In this document: in pieces, positions 1-7,260 of the stretch
Layout: each line of letters starts with the position of its first letter
Numbering within the stretch: position 1 is the first letter of the stretch
NCBI RefSeq assembly: GCF_030283205.1
Contig: NZ_JASNWF010000014.1
Span: 62,001-126,000, forward strand
From: Actinomadura opuntiae
GTDB taxonomy: Bacteria; Actinomycetota; Actinomycetes; Streptosporangiales; Streptosporangiaceae
DNA: 64,000 nt
Direction of reading: 5' to 3'
The notes under the pieces: generated by a model
The model's database searches: none
What the model was told of the DNA's origin: nothing
Seen by the model: the letters and a program-made list of their open reading frames with translations, nothing else
Position numbers and translations under genes: made by a program

Positions 1-1038
1 CTCGCGCTCGCCGACGAACTGCGCGCCGAGTTCGTGGGCGCGGGCCCTCTCGAACCGCTGCTGAGGTCGCCCGAGGTCACCGACGTCCTGGTGAACGGCC
101 CCGGCGAGGTCTGGGTCGACGCCGGTTCCGGTCTCGTCCGCACCGACCTGCGGTTCCCGGACGAGGCCGCCGTGCGCCGCCTGGCGCAGCGGCTCACCGC
201 CGCCGCGGGCCGCCGCCTCGACGACGCGTCCCCCTACGCCGACGCGCGGCTCCCCGGCGGCGTTCGGCTGCACGCCATCCTCCCGCCGGTCGCCGCGAAC
301 GGCACCTGCCTGTCGCTCCGCCTTCCCCGCCGCCGCGCCTTCACCCTCGACGAACTCGTCGCGGCCGAGGCCGTCCCGCCCGAGGGCGCCACCCTGCTCT
401 CCGCCCTCATCGAGACCCGCGCCGCCTTCCTGATCACCGGCGGAACCGGAACCGGCAAGACCACACTCCTCAGCGGCCTCCTCTCGCTCGCCGACCCAGG
501 AGAACGGCTCCTCCTCGTCGAGGACTCGGCCGAACTCCGCCCGACGCACCCCCACGTCGTCCGCCTCGAAGCCCGCCCGCCCAACGTGGAGGGCGCGGGC
601 GGCGTCACGCTGAACGACCTCGTCCGCCAAGCCCTGCGCATGCGCCCCGACCGCCTGGTCGTAGGCGAGGTCAGAGGCCCGGAGGTCGTGGTTCTACTCC
701 AGGCGCTCAACACGGGCCACGAAGGCGGTTGCGGCACCTTGCACGCGAACGCGGCCGCGGACGTCCCGGCTCGTCTGGAGGCGCTGGCCTGCGCGGCGGG
801 CCTGTCACGCGAGGCGGTCCACAGCCAGCTCGCCGCCGCGCTCGACGTCGTCGTCCACCTCGTCCGCGAAGCGGGCGGCGGGCGCCGCCGCGTCGCCGAG
901 GTCTGCCTGCTGCGCCGCGCCGCCGACGGGCTGGTCGGCGTCCTGCCCGCGGTCACCTTCACCACCACGGGTCAGATGATCGCCGCGGAAGGGGCCACCG
1001 CCCTCGCGGCCCGGCTGCGCAACCGGTGGACGCCATGA
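1..1038 (+). CDS. tadA: TadA/CpaF-family secretion ATPase (5' end outside window)
   Basis: Cytoplasmic hexameric ATPase that would power Tad (Flp-type) pilus assembly. The frame is open from base 1, so the start lies upstream. The visible part has the CpaF N-terminal domain, Walker A GGTGTGKTT at about residue 147 of the fragment, Asp-box 'LLLVEDSAEL', and Walker B 'RLVVGEVRG' near 219, followed by the His-box 'GHEGGCGTLHAN'. Its stop overlaps the start of the next gene (ATGA), so the two are probably translationally coupled. With the downstream TadB/TadC, TadE-like and helicase genes this matches the actinobacterial 'helicase/secretion neighbourhood' ATPase (TIGR03819). A CpaE-like gene is expected just upstream, outside the window. 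Confidence 0.95.
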   Translation, partial: LALADELRAEFVGAGPLEPLLRSPEVTDVLVNGPGEVWVDAGSGLVRTDLRFPDEAAVRRLAQRLTAAAGRRLDDASPYADARLPGGVRLHAILPPVAANGTCLSLRLPRRRAFTLDELVAAEAVPPEGATLLSALIETRAAFLITGGTGTGKTTLLSGLLSLADPGERLLLVEDSAELRPTHPHVVRLEARPPNVEGAGGVTLNDLVRQALRMRPDRLVVGEVRGPEVVVLLQALNTGHEGGCGTLHANAAADVPARLEALACAAGLSREAVHSQLAAALDVVVHLVREAGGGRRRVAEVCLLRRAADGLVGVLPAVTFTTTGQMIAAEGATALAARLRNRWTP

Positions 1039-1751
1039 CCGATGCCATCAGTCTCGCCGCCCTCTGCTGCGCCGCCACCACCTGGCTGCTGCTCGCACCG
1101 TCCCCCGCCGGCCGGCGGCTGGACCGCCTCCTCGGCCCTGAACCCGAGCCCGGCGGCCCGCTCCCCGCCCTCAAGGCCCGCGTCGACACGATCAAGGAGC
1201 GCAGAGGTCGCCCCGCCCGCCGCCGCACCGCGATCATCGGACTCTGCGACGGGATGGCCGCCGAACTGGCCGCAGGCCGAACTCCGGAGGAGGCGTTCGC
1301 GCTGTCCGCCGCCGTCCTCGACCGGCACGTGTCCGCCGAGCTCATCGACCCGAAGCGGCCGCCCCCGTCGTTCCCCGCCCACCTCGCCGACCTGGCGGAC
1401 GAGCCCGGCGCCGAAGGCCTGCGCCTCCTCGCAGCCTGCTGGCGTATCGGCAGCGAACGCGGCGGCACTCTCGCCACCGTCCTGGACGGCCTGGCCGCCG
1501 CGCTCCGCGACGAAGAGGCCCAACGCCAGGACGTCGCAGTACAACTGGCCGGCCCCCGCGCGACCGCCCGCCTGCTCGCCGGGCTGCCGCTGCTCGGCCT
1601 CGGCATGGCCGCCGCCCTGGGCGCCCATCCCCTCACCTTCCTCTGCGGCTCCCTCCCCGGGCTGGCCTGCCTGATCACCGGCATAGCCCTCAACGCCACC
1701 GGCCTCTACTGGACCCGCCACCTAGCCAAATCTGCCGAATCCCCAACCTGA
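1035..1751 (+). CDS. tadB: TadB-like type II secretion F-domain membrane protein
   Basis: Inner-membrane platform protein of the Tad system. The 238-residue product starts with one hydrophobic segment (residues about 5-22), has a basic cytoplasmic stretch, a T2SSF-type helical domain ('AAELAAGRTPEEAF...GGTLATVLDGLAAALRDEE'), and a C-terminal hydrophobic pair (about 175-230). The ATG at 1035 overlaps the tadA stop, which fixes the start. It is shorter than enterobacterial TadB proteins but normal for the actinobacterial version. Downstream the operon is interrupted by about 1 kb of repeat DNA before tadC, which is unusual because tadB and tadC are normally adjacent. Confidence 0.9.
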   Translation: MTDAISLAALCCAATTWLLLAPSPAGRRLDRLLGPEPEPGGPLPALKARVDTIKERRGRPARRRTAIIGLCDGMAAELAAGRTPEEAFALSAAVLDRHVSAELIDPKRPPPSFPAHLADLADEPGAEGLRLLAACWRIGSERGGTLATVLDGLAAALRDEEAQRQDVAVQLAGPRATARLLAGLPLLGLGMAAALGAHPLTFLCGSLPGLACLITGIALNATGLYWTRHLAKSAESPT

Positions 1752-2821
1752 CCCTCGACCACAACAAAACACAGTCCCTCGACACCCGCCCACCCCAGCG
1801 CGCAGAGTGCAGCCGCCACTGATGGAACACGCACCACCGGCCCGTCCGCAGCACCACGGAGTTCGGCAGGCCACACCATCAACTGCGACGGAGCACGCGC
1901 CCACGGGCTCGTCCGATGCGGCCTGATACTCAGCCGCCGCGTCACCGGCCTCAGCCTCACAGCTTGCGGGCCCCACCCCGGCGCACTACGGAATCCGACA
2001 GGCCACCGTCGGCCGCACCTGAGAGAACACGGGCCTGCGGAGCCCGCCCCAGCAAACTGCGGAAAGGAGGTCACCCCGCCGCACGCGCCCGCCGGAGCCT
2101 GGACGTGCGGGTCCCGTCCCCGACGCGCCGCGGAATCCGGTCGACCGCCCCGCTGGCCGCGGCCGTTAGGAGACCAGCCTGCGGACACGTGCCGACTGCG
2201 GTGCAGTCCCAAGACCACGGCGGTCTGAACGCGGGCTGCGGTTCCGTCCCAGCGCGCACGCAGGCTTGTGGAGGCTGTTTCGCCTTGGTGGGGAAGCAGC
2301 GGGTCGTCCCGTCCACCATCGCCTGATGGAAGGCGGGCGGGCACATCCCATTGTGACGCGGGCGCGGTACCGGCAGGCCGCCTCTGTCAGAGCGCGGGTT
2401 TGCGGGCCCGGTCCGACACGGCGCCACCGCCTTCTGGTCGCACCTGCCGGAGCGGGGGTTTGCGGGTTGCGTCCTGGAGCGGTGCGGAAAGCGGCGAGTC
2501 GGTTCGTCGGCTGTCGCTGGACGGAGACGGGTCCATGGTCTCGCCGCGGCGCGTTGTCCGAGGGCGCGGCTGTGGGAGTGCGGCCTTGTGAGGCCTGGCT
2601 GGCGGGGCGGGAAAGCGGCGGGATGGCTCGCTGGCTGGTGCTTATTGGTAGGCGGGCCCGCGGTTCGTGCGGGCGCGGGACGGAATTCGGCGGGCTGGCC
2701 TGCTGGTGTGCCTGGGGCTGACACGGGGCGCGGCTTCTCGGCGCGTGTGGGCGGGTGGGAGGAGCCATACCGCCGGGACGGTGACGGCGAGCGGAAAGAC
2801 CTCAAGAGACATGGAGGAATG
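1752..2821. repeat. Gene-free stretch: degenerate ~60-75 bp tandem repeat array
   Basis: No convincing gene lies between tadB and tadC. Instead the DNA is built of degenerate direct repeats. A recurring block of the type GA(A/G)CACGGGCCTGCGG followed by CCCGTCC, then CGGAATCCGGCAGGCC, begins near 1825, 1891, 1957, 2025, 2095, 2170, 2227, 2390 and 2450, giving spacings of 66, 66, 68, 70, 75, 57 and 60 bp in the contiguous runs. Units between 2250 and 2390 and after 2500 are more decayed. Both strands stay open over hundreds of bases, but the translations are Arg/Pro/Ala low-complexity and unlike any family I know. The second half is strongly G-rich on the plus strand. Confidence 0.7.
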
Positions 2822-3712
2822 ATGGTGGCGTTGATGGCGGTGCTCTGCGCGGCGGTGGCGGCCTTTCTCTTGCCGAAGGGGGCGAACGCCGCCGGACGCA
2901 GGTTGGATGAACAGTTCTCCAGAGCATCACCGAGGCATGCCGCGCGGAAAGGGAAGCGGGATGCTCTGCGTTCCGCTGGGGCCGCGCGTCTCGTCCGCGG
3001 TACGGAATCCCGCGCACTCGACGGGCAGTCTGGGGGCGCGTCACCTCAGCAGAGGGAAGCCGCTGGACCGGCTGGCGGCAGCAAGCGAGGGGCCGAGACC
3101 GGGCGGCGGGAGAGGGTGCTCCGGCGGGCGGCGTCCCTGGCGGCCGGTGTGATGTGCTGGGTGACGTTCGGCTGGCCGGTCGGCGCGGTGATCGGCGTCG
3201 CGGTCGCCGTGGCCGTCTGGTACTCCTTCGGCCGGCTCGGGAGCGCCGACCGAAGACGGCGGCGGGCCCGCCTCATCGCGGATCTCCCGGTCGCGGTGGA
3301 CCTGCTGGCCGCGTGCCTACGCGGCGGCGCCCCATGGCATGACGCGGTCGAGGCGGTCGCGGACGCGGTCGGCGGTCCCCTCGGGGACGAGTTGCGGGGC
3401 GTGGCCGTCCAGATCCGCCTCGGCGCCGACCCCGTGGAGGCGTGGCTCGCACTCACCGCGGAGCCGAGCCTGGCGCCGCTGGCCCGAACGGCCGTTCGCG
3501 CCGTCTCCAGCGGCGCGGCCCTGGCCCCATCCCTTGGACGGCTTGCCCGCGACCAGCGGCGGGTCGCCCGCACAGCGGCGGCCGAACGGGCACGGGCCGC
3601 GGGCATCCGTGCGCTCGCTCCGCTCGGGCTGTGCTTCTTGCCCGCGTTCGTCCTGCTCGGTGTGGTGCCCGCGATCGCCGGGATCGCCTCGACCATCCTC
3701 CTGCCATGGTGA
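2822..3712 (+). CDS. tadC: TadC-like type II secretion F-domain membrane protein
   Basis: Second Tad platform protein. The C-terminal two thirds carry the T2SSF domain: two hydrophobic segments (around residues 108-135), 'RRARLIADLPVAVDLLAACLRGGAPWHDAVEAV', and a closing hydrophobic segment ending 'IASTILLPW'. GGAGG at 2813-2817 precedes ATG 2819, ATG 2822 and GTG 2825; I chose 2822 on spacing. The first TM (about residues 2-22) is followed by about 80 low-complexity Arg/Ala/Ser/Gly residues. Their DNA (about 2900-3060) resembles the intergenic repeats just upstream, so the linker may have grown by repeat invasion. Length 296 residues. Confidence 0.88.
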   Translation: MVALMAVLCAAVAAFLLPKGANAAGRRLDEQFSRASPRHAARKGKRDALRSAGAARLVRGTESRALDGQSGGASPQQREAAGPAGGSKRGAETGRRERVLRRAASLAAGVMCWVTFGWPVGAVIGVAVAVAVWYSFGRLGSADRRRRRARLIADLPVAVDLLAACLRGGAPWHDAVEAVADAVGGPLGDELRGVAVQIRLGADPVEAWLALTAEPSLAPLARTAVRAVSSGAALAPSLGRLARDQRRVARTAAAERARAAGIRALAPLGLCFLPAFVLLGVVPAIAGIASTILLPW

Positions 3713-4043
3713 CCCCGGCCCTGTCGAGCCAGTGCCGCGTGTGCACGTGAACGTGGCGGTCGGTTGGGTGATCTCGAAGTGCCCGTGGTCTTCGCGGTGA
3801 CGGGCCGGTCGGGTGGTGGCTTGTGCTGTGCGGCCGTCATCCCACTGGCCCCGTCCAGTAGTTGCAACCGCTCTCGCTGTCGTCGGTGAGCTTCTCCGCA
3901 GTGGCGGCGGCATCCGTCGACGCGGTCGGTGAGACGCGGGCGGAGTTATCCACAGAATGCGGTTCGCCTGGTGGGCGGGCGCGGTGCGCCGGAGCCTGGG
4001 AACGGACGCGATCGGGCGTCCACGAGGAGAACGAGGAGGCCCC
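3713..4043. other. Intergenic stretch between tadC and the DUF4244 gene
   Basis: I see no gene here. The segment probably holds the promoter and leader for the pilin-like gene. It contains one sequence matching the E. coli DnaA-box consensus, TTATCCACA at 3946-3954. It is an isolated copy, so I do not read it as an origin. A strong ribosome-binding site (GAGGAGGC, 4033-4040) closes the segment. Confidence 0.4.
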
Positions 4044-4238
4044 ATGCGGGCGATACAGATGGTGGTGCGGAGATGGCGCGCCTTTTCCGGGGACCGCGGG
4101 ATGTCGACCGCCGAATACGCCGTCGGCACCATTGCCGCCGCGGCGTTCGCGACCCTGCTGTTCAAGATCGTCCAGAGTCCGGAGGTGCACACGATGCTCG
4201 CCGGGATCATCAAAAAGGCACTCCAGCAGGCCGGCTGA
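4044..4238 (+). CDS. DUF4244 / Flp-pilin-like small protein
   Basis: A 64-residue protein with a short basic leader ending 'SGDRG', followed by 'MSTAEYAVGTIAAAAFATLL'. This is a type IVb prepilin-like cleavage context (Gly then MSTAE, Glu at +5) and a hydrophobic helix. It is the likely major pilin-like substrate of the TadABC machinery, by position and by resemblance to the DUF4244 family that sits in the same place in other actinobacteria. The ATG at 4044 is set by GAGGAGG four bases upstream of the CCC before it. Processing would need a TadV/prepilin-peptidase-like enzyme, which is not in this window. Confidence 0.88.
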   Translation: MRAIQMVVRRWRAFSGDRGMSTAEYAVGTIAAAAFATLLFKIVQSPEVHTMLAGIIKKALQQAG

Positions 4239-4252
4239 GGGGCGACCGGGGC

Positions 4253-4594
4253 ATGGTGACGGCGGAGATCGCGTTGGCGCTGCCCAGCCTGGTGCTGGTC
4301 ACCGCCATCGCGCTGTGGGGCGTTGCGGTTGCGTCGGCTCAGCTCACCTGTACCGACGCCGCGCGGACCGGAGCGCGGGCGGCGGCGCGAGGAGAGTCCC
4401 TCACCGCCGTGCGGGAGCTGGTGGTCAAGGCGGTGCCGTCCGGCGCCACCGTGAAGGTGCAGCGCGACGCCGCGACCGTGCAGGTGGACGTCTCCGCCCA
4501 GGTCGAAGCCCCGGCGGCCTCCCGGCTCCCGGCCCTGACCATCCACGCCCATGTCGCTGCCGCGACGGAACCGGGAGCCGCGGACAACGGCTGA
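4253..4594 (+). CDS. TadE-like pseudopilin
   Basis: Small membrane-anchored protein (113 residues from this ATG) with the TadE signature 'RGMVTAEIALALPSLVLVTAIALWG' broken into a hydrophobic N-terminal helix and a soluble beta-rich tail. TadE proteins are minor pseudopilins of Tad systems. The frame continues upstream as G-D-R-G immediately before this Met, which is exactly the prepilin-cleavage context. The true start is therefore probably upstream, inside or next to the end of the preceding gene, even though only a CTG (4235) is visible as a candidate. The gene follows the DUF4244 gene with no room for a separate promoter. Confidence 0.85.
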   Translation: MVTAEIALALPSLVLVTAIALWGVAVASAQLTCTDAARTGARAAARGESLTAVRELVVKAVPSGATVKVQRDAATVQVDVSAQVEAPAASRLPALTIHAHVAAATEPGAADNG

Positions 4595-4690
4595 CAAGCC
4601 GAGACGTGAACGTTGGCCGGACGACGCGGTACGCGGACTGCGGAAAGGCGCTGCCGCTGTGGGTCGGAGAGAGGAGATCAGGAGGTGTGG

Positions 4691-5071
4691 ATGGGTGTAG
4701 GGCGGTGGTGGCGGAGCGATCGGGGTGCGGGGACGCTCTGGGTGGTGGCCTTCATGGCCCTCATCTGGGTCGGTGGCGTGGTGGCCATGGAGGTCGGTGG
4801 AGTGCGGGCGGCCCGGCATCGGGGTGACGCCGCGGCGGACCTCGCGGCGCTGGCGGGGGCGGCGCGCGTGCCGGACGGGTCCGCCGCCGCCTGCGGTGCG
4901 GCGCGGGAGATCGCGCGCCGGTCCGGTGCGCGGATGGCCCGCTGCGCGGTGCGCGGCGAGATCGTCGAGGTCTCCGTGACGGTCGCGCTGCGGGCGCCGG
5001 TCGGGGACGGTGCCGTCCGCATCGAGTCGCGGGCCCGGGCTGGCCCCGCGGGGCGGGACGGCGTAACCTGA
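4691..5071 (+). CDS. TadE-like protein of the helicase/secretion neighbourhood (TIGR03816-like)
   Basis: A 126-residue protein beginning 'MGVGRWWRSDRGAGTLWVV', with a hydrophobic helix to about residue 35 and then an Ala/Arg-rich soluble domain with two conserved Cys ('AACGAAREIARR', 'ARCAV'). This fits the family called 'helicase/secretion neighborhood TadE-like' that accompanies this ATPase set in actinobacteria. The SDRGAGT stretch is again a pilin-like processing context. The ATG is preceded by AGGAGG (4680-4685) at good spacing. It ends the Tad gene run; the next 200 bp look like a promoter region for the secreted protein gene. Confidence 0.82.
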   Translation: MGVGRWWRSDRGAGTLWVVAFMALIWVGGVVAMEVGGVRAARHRGDAAADLAALAGAARVPDGSAAACGAAREIARRSGARMARCAVRGEIVEVSVTVALRAPVGDGAVRIESRARAGPAGRDGVT

Positions 5072-5281
5072 GCCGGTGCGACTCGTTGCACTGAATGTCA
5101 ATAGGGAGGTGGCTGAGGTGGAGCCGGTTCCTGCTACCGCTCTGTCACCTTCCTGTGACTTTTCCTACCGTGCGGTACGTTACGCTGCCCTGAGCCCATA
5201 GTCATCACTCGGCACAGTGCGCCCCGCGAGCGTCGTTCTCGGCGGGTGGAGATGCAGGACGCTGTCGAAGGGATTGAGGCC

Positions 5282-6565
5282 GTGACCATCATTCGCAGGA
5301 TCGGTGCAGTCGCACTCGCGGCGCCCCTTGCGATGAGCATCCCGGTCCTCGGTGCCGCGCCCGCGGGCGCGGCCACGACGGCCGTGATCAGCCCGGCGAA
5401 CGGCGCGGTCATCACCAGCGGCACGAGTGTGACGGTCAAGGCGCACTACGACTTCGCGCTCAAGATGCAGCTGCGCGTCGACGGCCCCGGCATCGGCGAC
5501 ACGTTCCTGAAGGAGAGCAGCTGGGCGGGCGACCTGTCGGCCCCGCTGGAGCTGCGCCGCAACGGCAAGTACAAGGCGTACCTCAAGGGCTCGATCACCG
5601 GGCAGGTCTACGACACCAACGTCTTCACCGTGCGGATCGCGCCCGCCGCGCCGACCGGTGTGTCCGCAAGGGTGTCGGGCGGCAAGATGGTGGTGAAGTG
5701 GAACCGCGGCTATGAGGACGACCTCCTCGGCTACGCCCTGTCGGGTTCCGGGGTCGGCTCCAAGTCCGGGTCGTTGGCGTCGCTCTGCTCCGGTACGGAG
5801 TGCAGCGCCAGCCTGTCGCTGACGAAGTCGAGCGGAACGGTCTCGGTGGGTGTGCGGGCCAGGCGGTCCACCGGCGGCGGCGGATCGCTGTACTCGTCCA
5901 CGTCGACGGCCAGCGCCGTCGCGGGGAGCGGCACCGGAAGCCTGCCCTCCGGCAGCGCGCCGTCGCTGCCGTCCGGCACGTCCGCGCCGAGCACGTCCAC
6001 CCCGCTGACGCCGTTCAACAACGAGTCGCCGGTCACGCTGCCGTCCGTCCAGCCGGACGGCGCGACGCCGGGCTTCACCTACCCCGCGCCGAAGATCGCG
6101 ACGGACGCGCCGAAGGCGGTGAACGTCGCCTCGACCGACCGGTTGCAGTGGGGCAAGAGCGTCGGGATCGCGCTGATCCTGCTGATCGTCGCGGGCCACC
6201 TCGGCATGTGGACGCGGCGCCTGCGGGTCGCCCAAGTGGGGGCGAGCAGCCTCGGCACCGCGGCCCGGATCGCGCGCGGCGGGACCGGGCGCAAGCGCGT
6301 CAAGGCCGCACGCGAGCAGATCGCGCGCGCGGAGGCCATCGCCAAGACGGCGCCGGTGAAGCCGGACGGCAAGGGAGCCCGCGCCGGCGACACGATGGTG
6401 ATCGGCCCGGCGCAGAAGGCGAAGCCGAAGAGCCGCACCGGCCGGCGACCGGCGACGGTCGGCCAGCCCCGCGGCGGCGTCGACGTCCAGATCGGCAAGC
6501 CGGCGTCCGCCAAGTCCGCGACCAAGCGCCGCTCCGCCACCACCCGAGGCCGCCGCCGCAAGTAG
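5282..6565 (+). CDS. Secreted/membrane-anchored protein with Ig/FnIII-like repeats
   Basis: Unrecognised 427-residue protein. From the GTG at 5282 it has a clear signal peptide (RR near the start, hydrophobic core, 'APAGAA' cleavage region). Two beta-rich modules follow: one around residues 32-120 ('ISPANGAVITSGTSVTVKA') and a fibronectin-III-like one ('APAAPTGVSARVSGGKMVVKW'). After a Ser/Thr/Pro linker there is one TM segment (about 293-312) and a long Lys/Arg-rich cytoplasmic tail. ATG 5246 is an alternative start. The Tad genes immediately upstream suggest a cell-surface role, but that is inference. Its last codons and stop lie in a 15-bp repeat array. Confidence 0.8.
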   Translation: MTIIRRIGAVALAAPLAMSIPVLGAAPAGAATTAVISPANGAVITSGTSVTVKAHYDFALKMQLRVDGPGIGDTFLKESSWAGDLSAPLELRRNGKYKAYLKGSITGQVYDTNVFTVRIAPAAPTGVSARVSGGKMVVKWNRGYEDDLLGYALSGSGVGSKSGSLASLCSGTECSASLSLTKSSGTVSVGVRARRSTGGGGSLYSSTSTASAVAGSGTGSLPSGSAPSLPSGTSAPSTSTPLTPFNNESPVTLPSVQPDGATPGFTYPAPKIATDAPKAVNVASTDRLQWGKSVGIALILLIVAGHLGMWTRRLRVAQVGASSLGTAARIARGGTGRKRVKAAREQIARAEAIAKTAPVKPDGKGARAGDTMVIGPAQKAKPKSRTGRRPATVGQPRGGVDVQIGKPASAKSATKRRSATTRGRRRK

Positions 6566-6757
6566 CCCCGCTGCAAGTAGGACCGCAGCAGTAGCTGGCA
6601 GTAAGTAGCTCGGCTGCAGGTAGTCGCGCTGCAGCTAGCTCCGCCGCAAGCAGCCCGGCAGCAAGTAGCCCGGCAGCAAGTAGCCCGGCAGCAAGGAGCT
6701 GGCGGCAGGTAGCCGCGCCGCAAGTAGCCGACGCTGCGCGTAGCCCTCGCGGCTGCG
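6552..6757. repeat. 15-bp tandem repeat array overlapping a stop codon
   Basis: About 13-14 head-to-tail units of 14-16 bp, consensus GCCCGGCAGCAAGTA, with two identical central copies (about 6666-6695) and decayed flanks. The first unit contains the last codons and TAG stop (6563-6565) of the secreted-protein gene, and the array then runs through the intergenic space. Every plus-strand unit carries TAG, so that frame is closed repeatedly, while the minus strand is open. Confidence 0.85.
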
Positions 6758-6888
6758 TTTTCGGGTGGTGGACCGGGTGCCGTGCTGCGTGCTCGTACGA
6801 GGCCCGGGTTCGTGGGGTGGCGGGGGATTTGTCGGGGGGTCTAGGCTGCCTTGCCAGTTTCCCCGGCACGGGAGAGGAGACCCTCCGC

Positions 6889-7260
6889 ATGATCATGTTG
6901 GGGTTGGTCGTCACGCTCGCCGCCATCGTCGCGGGTGTGGCCGTCATCCTGGACAACACCGGTGAGGTGCACGTGACCGCGTTCGGGCACGAGGTGCCCG
7001 GCGTCACGCAGGAGTGGCACCTGTTCCTGGCCGGCGCCGTCGTCGCCATCGTCTTCATGGCGGGCGCCGGCATCGCCGCACTGGGGTTCCGGCGCACCAT
7101 GGACATGCGCAGGGAGCTGCGGGATCTGCGCGAGGAGCACGAGGAGTCGCTGCAGACCCTGGAGCTGGAGCGCCGCAAGCTGCAGCAGGCGCTGGAGCAG
7201 GCCCGCCGGGGCCTGGACGAACAGCCGTCCGTCCCCGCCCAGCGCGTCGCCCCGAACTAG
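6889..7260 (+). CDS. LapA-domain-like two-TM protein with coiled coil
   Basis: A 123-residue membrane protein with TM1 at residues 3-21 ('LGLVVTLAAIVAGVAVIL'), a short extracytoplasmic loop, TM2 at about 44-64, and a charged helical tail ('RRELRDLREEHEESLQTLEL', then 'ERRKLQQALEQA') typical of a coiled coil. The architecture resembles DUF1049/LapA-domain proteins; function is unknown. The start has GGAGAGGAGA 8 bases upstream. Its stop overlaps the stop of the convergent helicase gene by 4 bp, so there is no terminator between them. Confidence 0.8.
   Translation: MIMLGLVVTLAAIVAGVAVILDNTGEVHVTAFGHEVPGVTQEWHLFLAGAVVAIVFMAGAGIAALGFRRTMDMRRELRDLREEHEESLQTLELERRKLQQALEQARRGLDEQPSVPAQRVAPN

Noticed and set aside
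1825..2500. Possible CRISPR array from regularly spaced repeats
   Set aside because: The units are contiguous and degenerate, without identical repeats separated by unique spacers, and no cas genes are present.
2266..2721. Plus-strand frame of about 150 codons in the tadB-tadC gap
   Set aside because: It reads through the degenerate tandem repeats, is Gly/Arg/Ala-rich, and has competing frames of equal length on both strands.
3946..3954. TTATCCACA, an exact E. coli DnaA-box match, plus looser copies near 29315 and 9643
   Set aside because: Single, widely separated boxes without an A/T-rich unwinding region or dnaA/dnaN genes do not make an origin.
6552..6757. Minus-strand translation of the 15-bp repeats looks like pentapeptide repeats
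   Set aside because: A 15-bp period always yields five-residue repeats. There is no start or ribosome-binding site on that strand, and the frame continues antisense into the real plus-strand gene.
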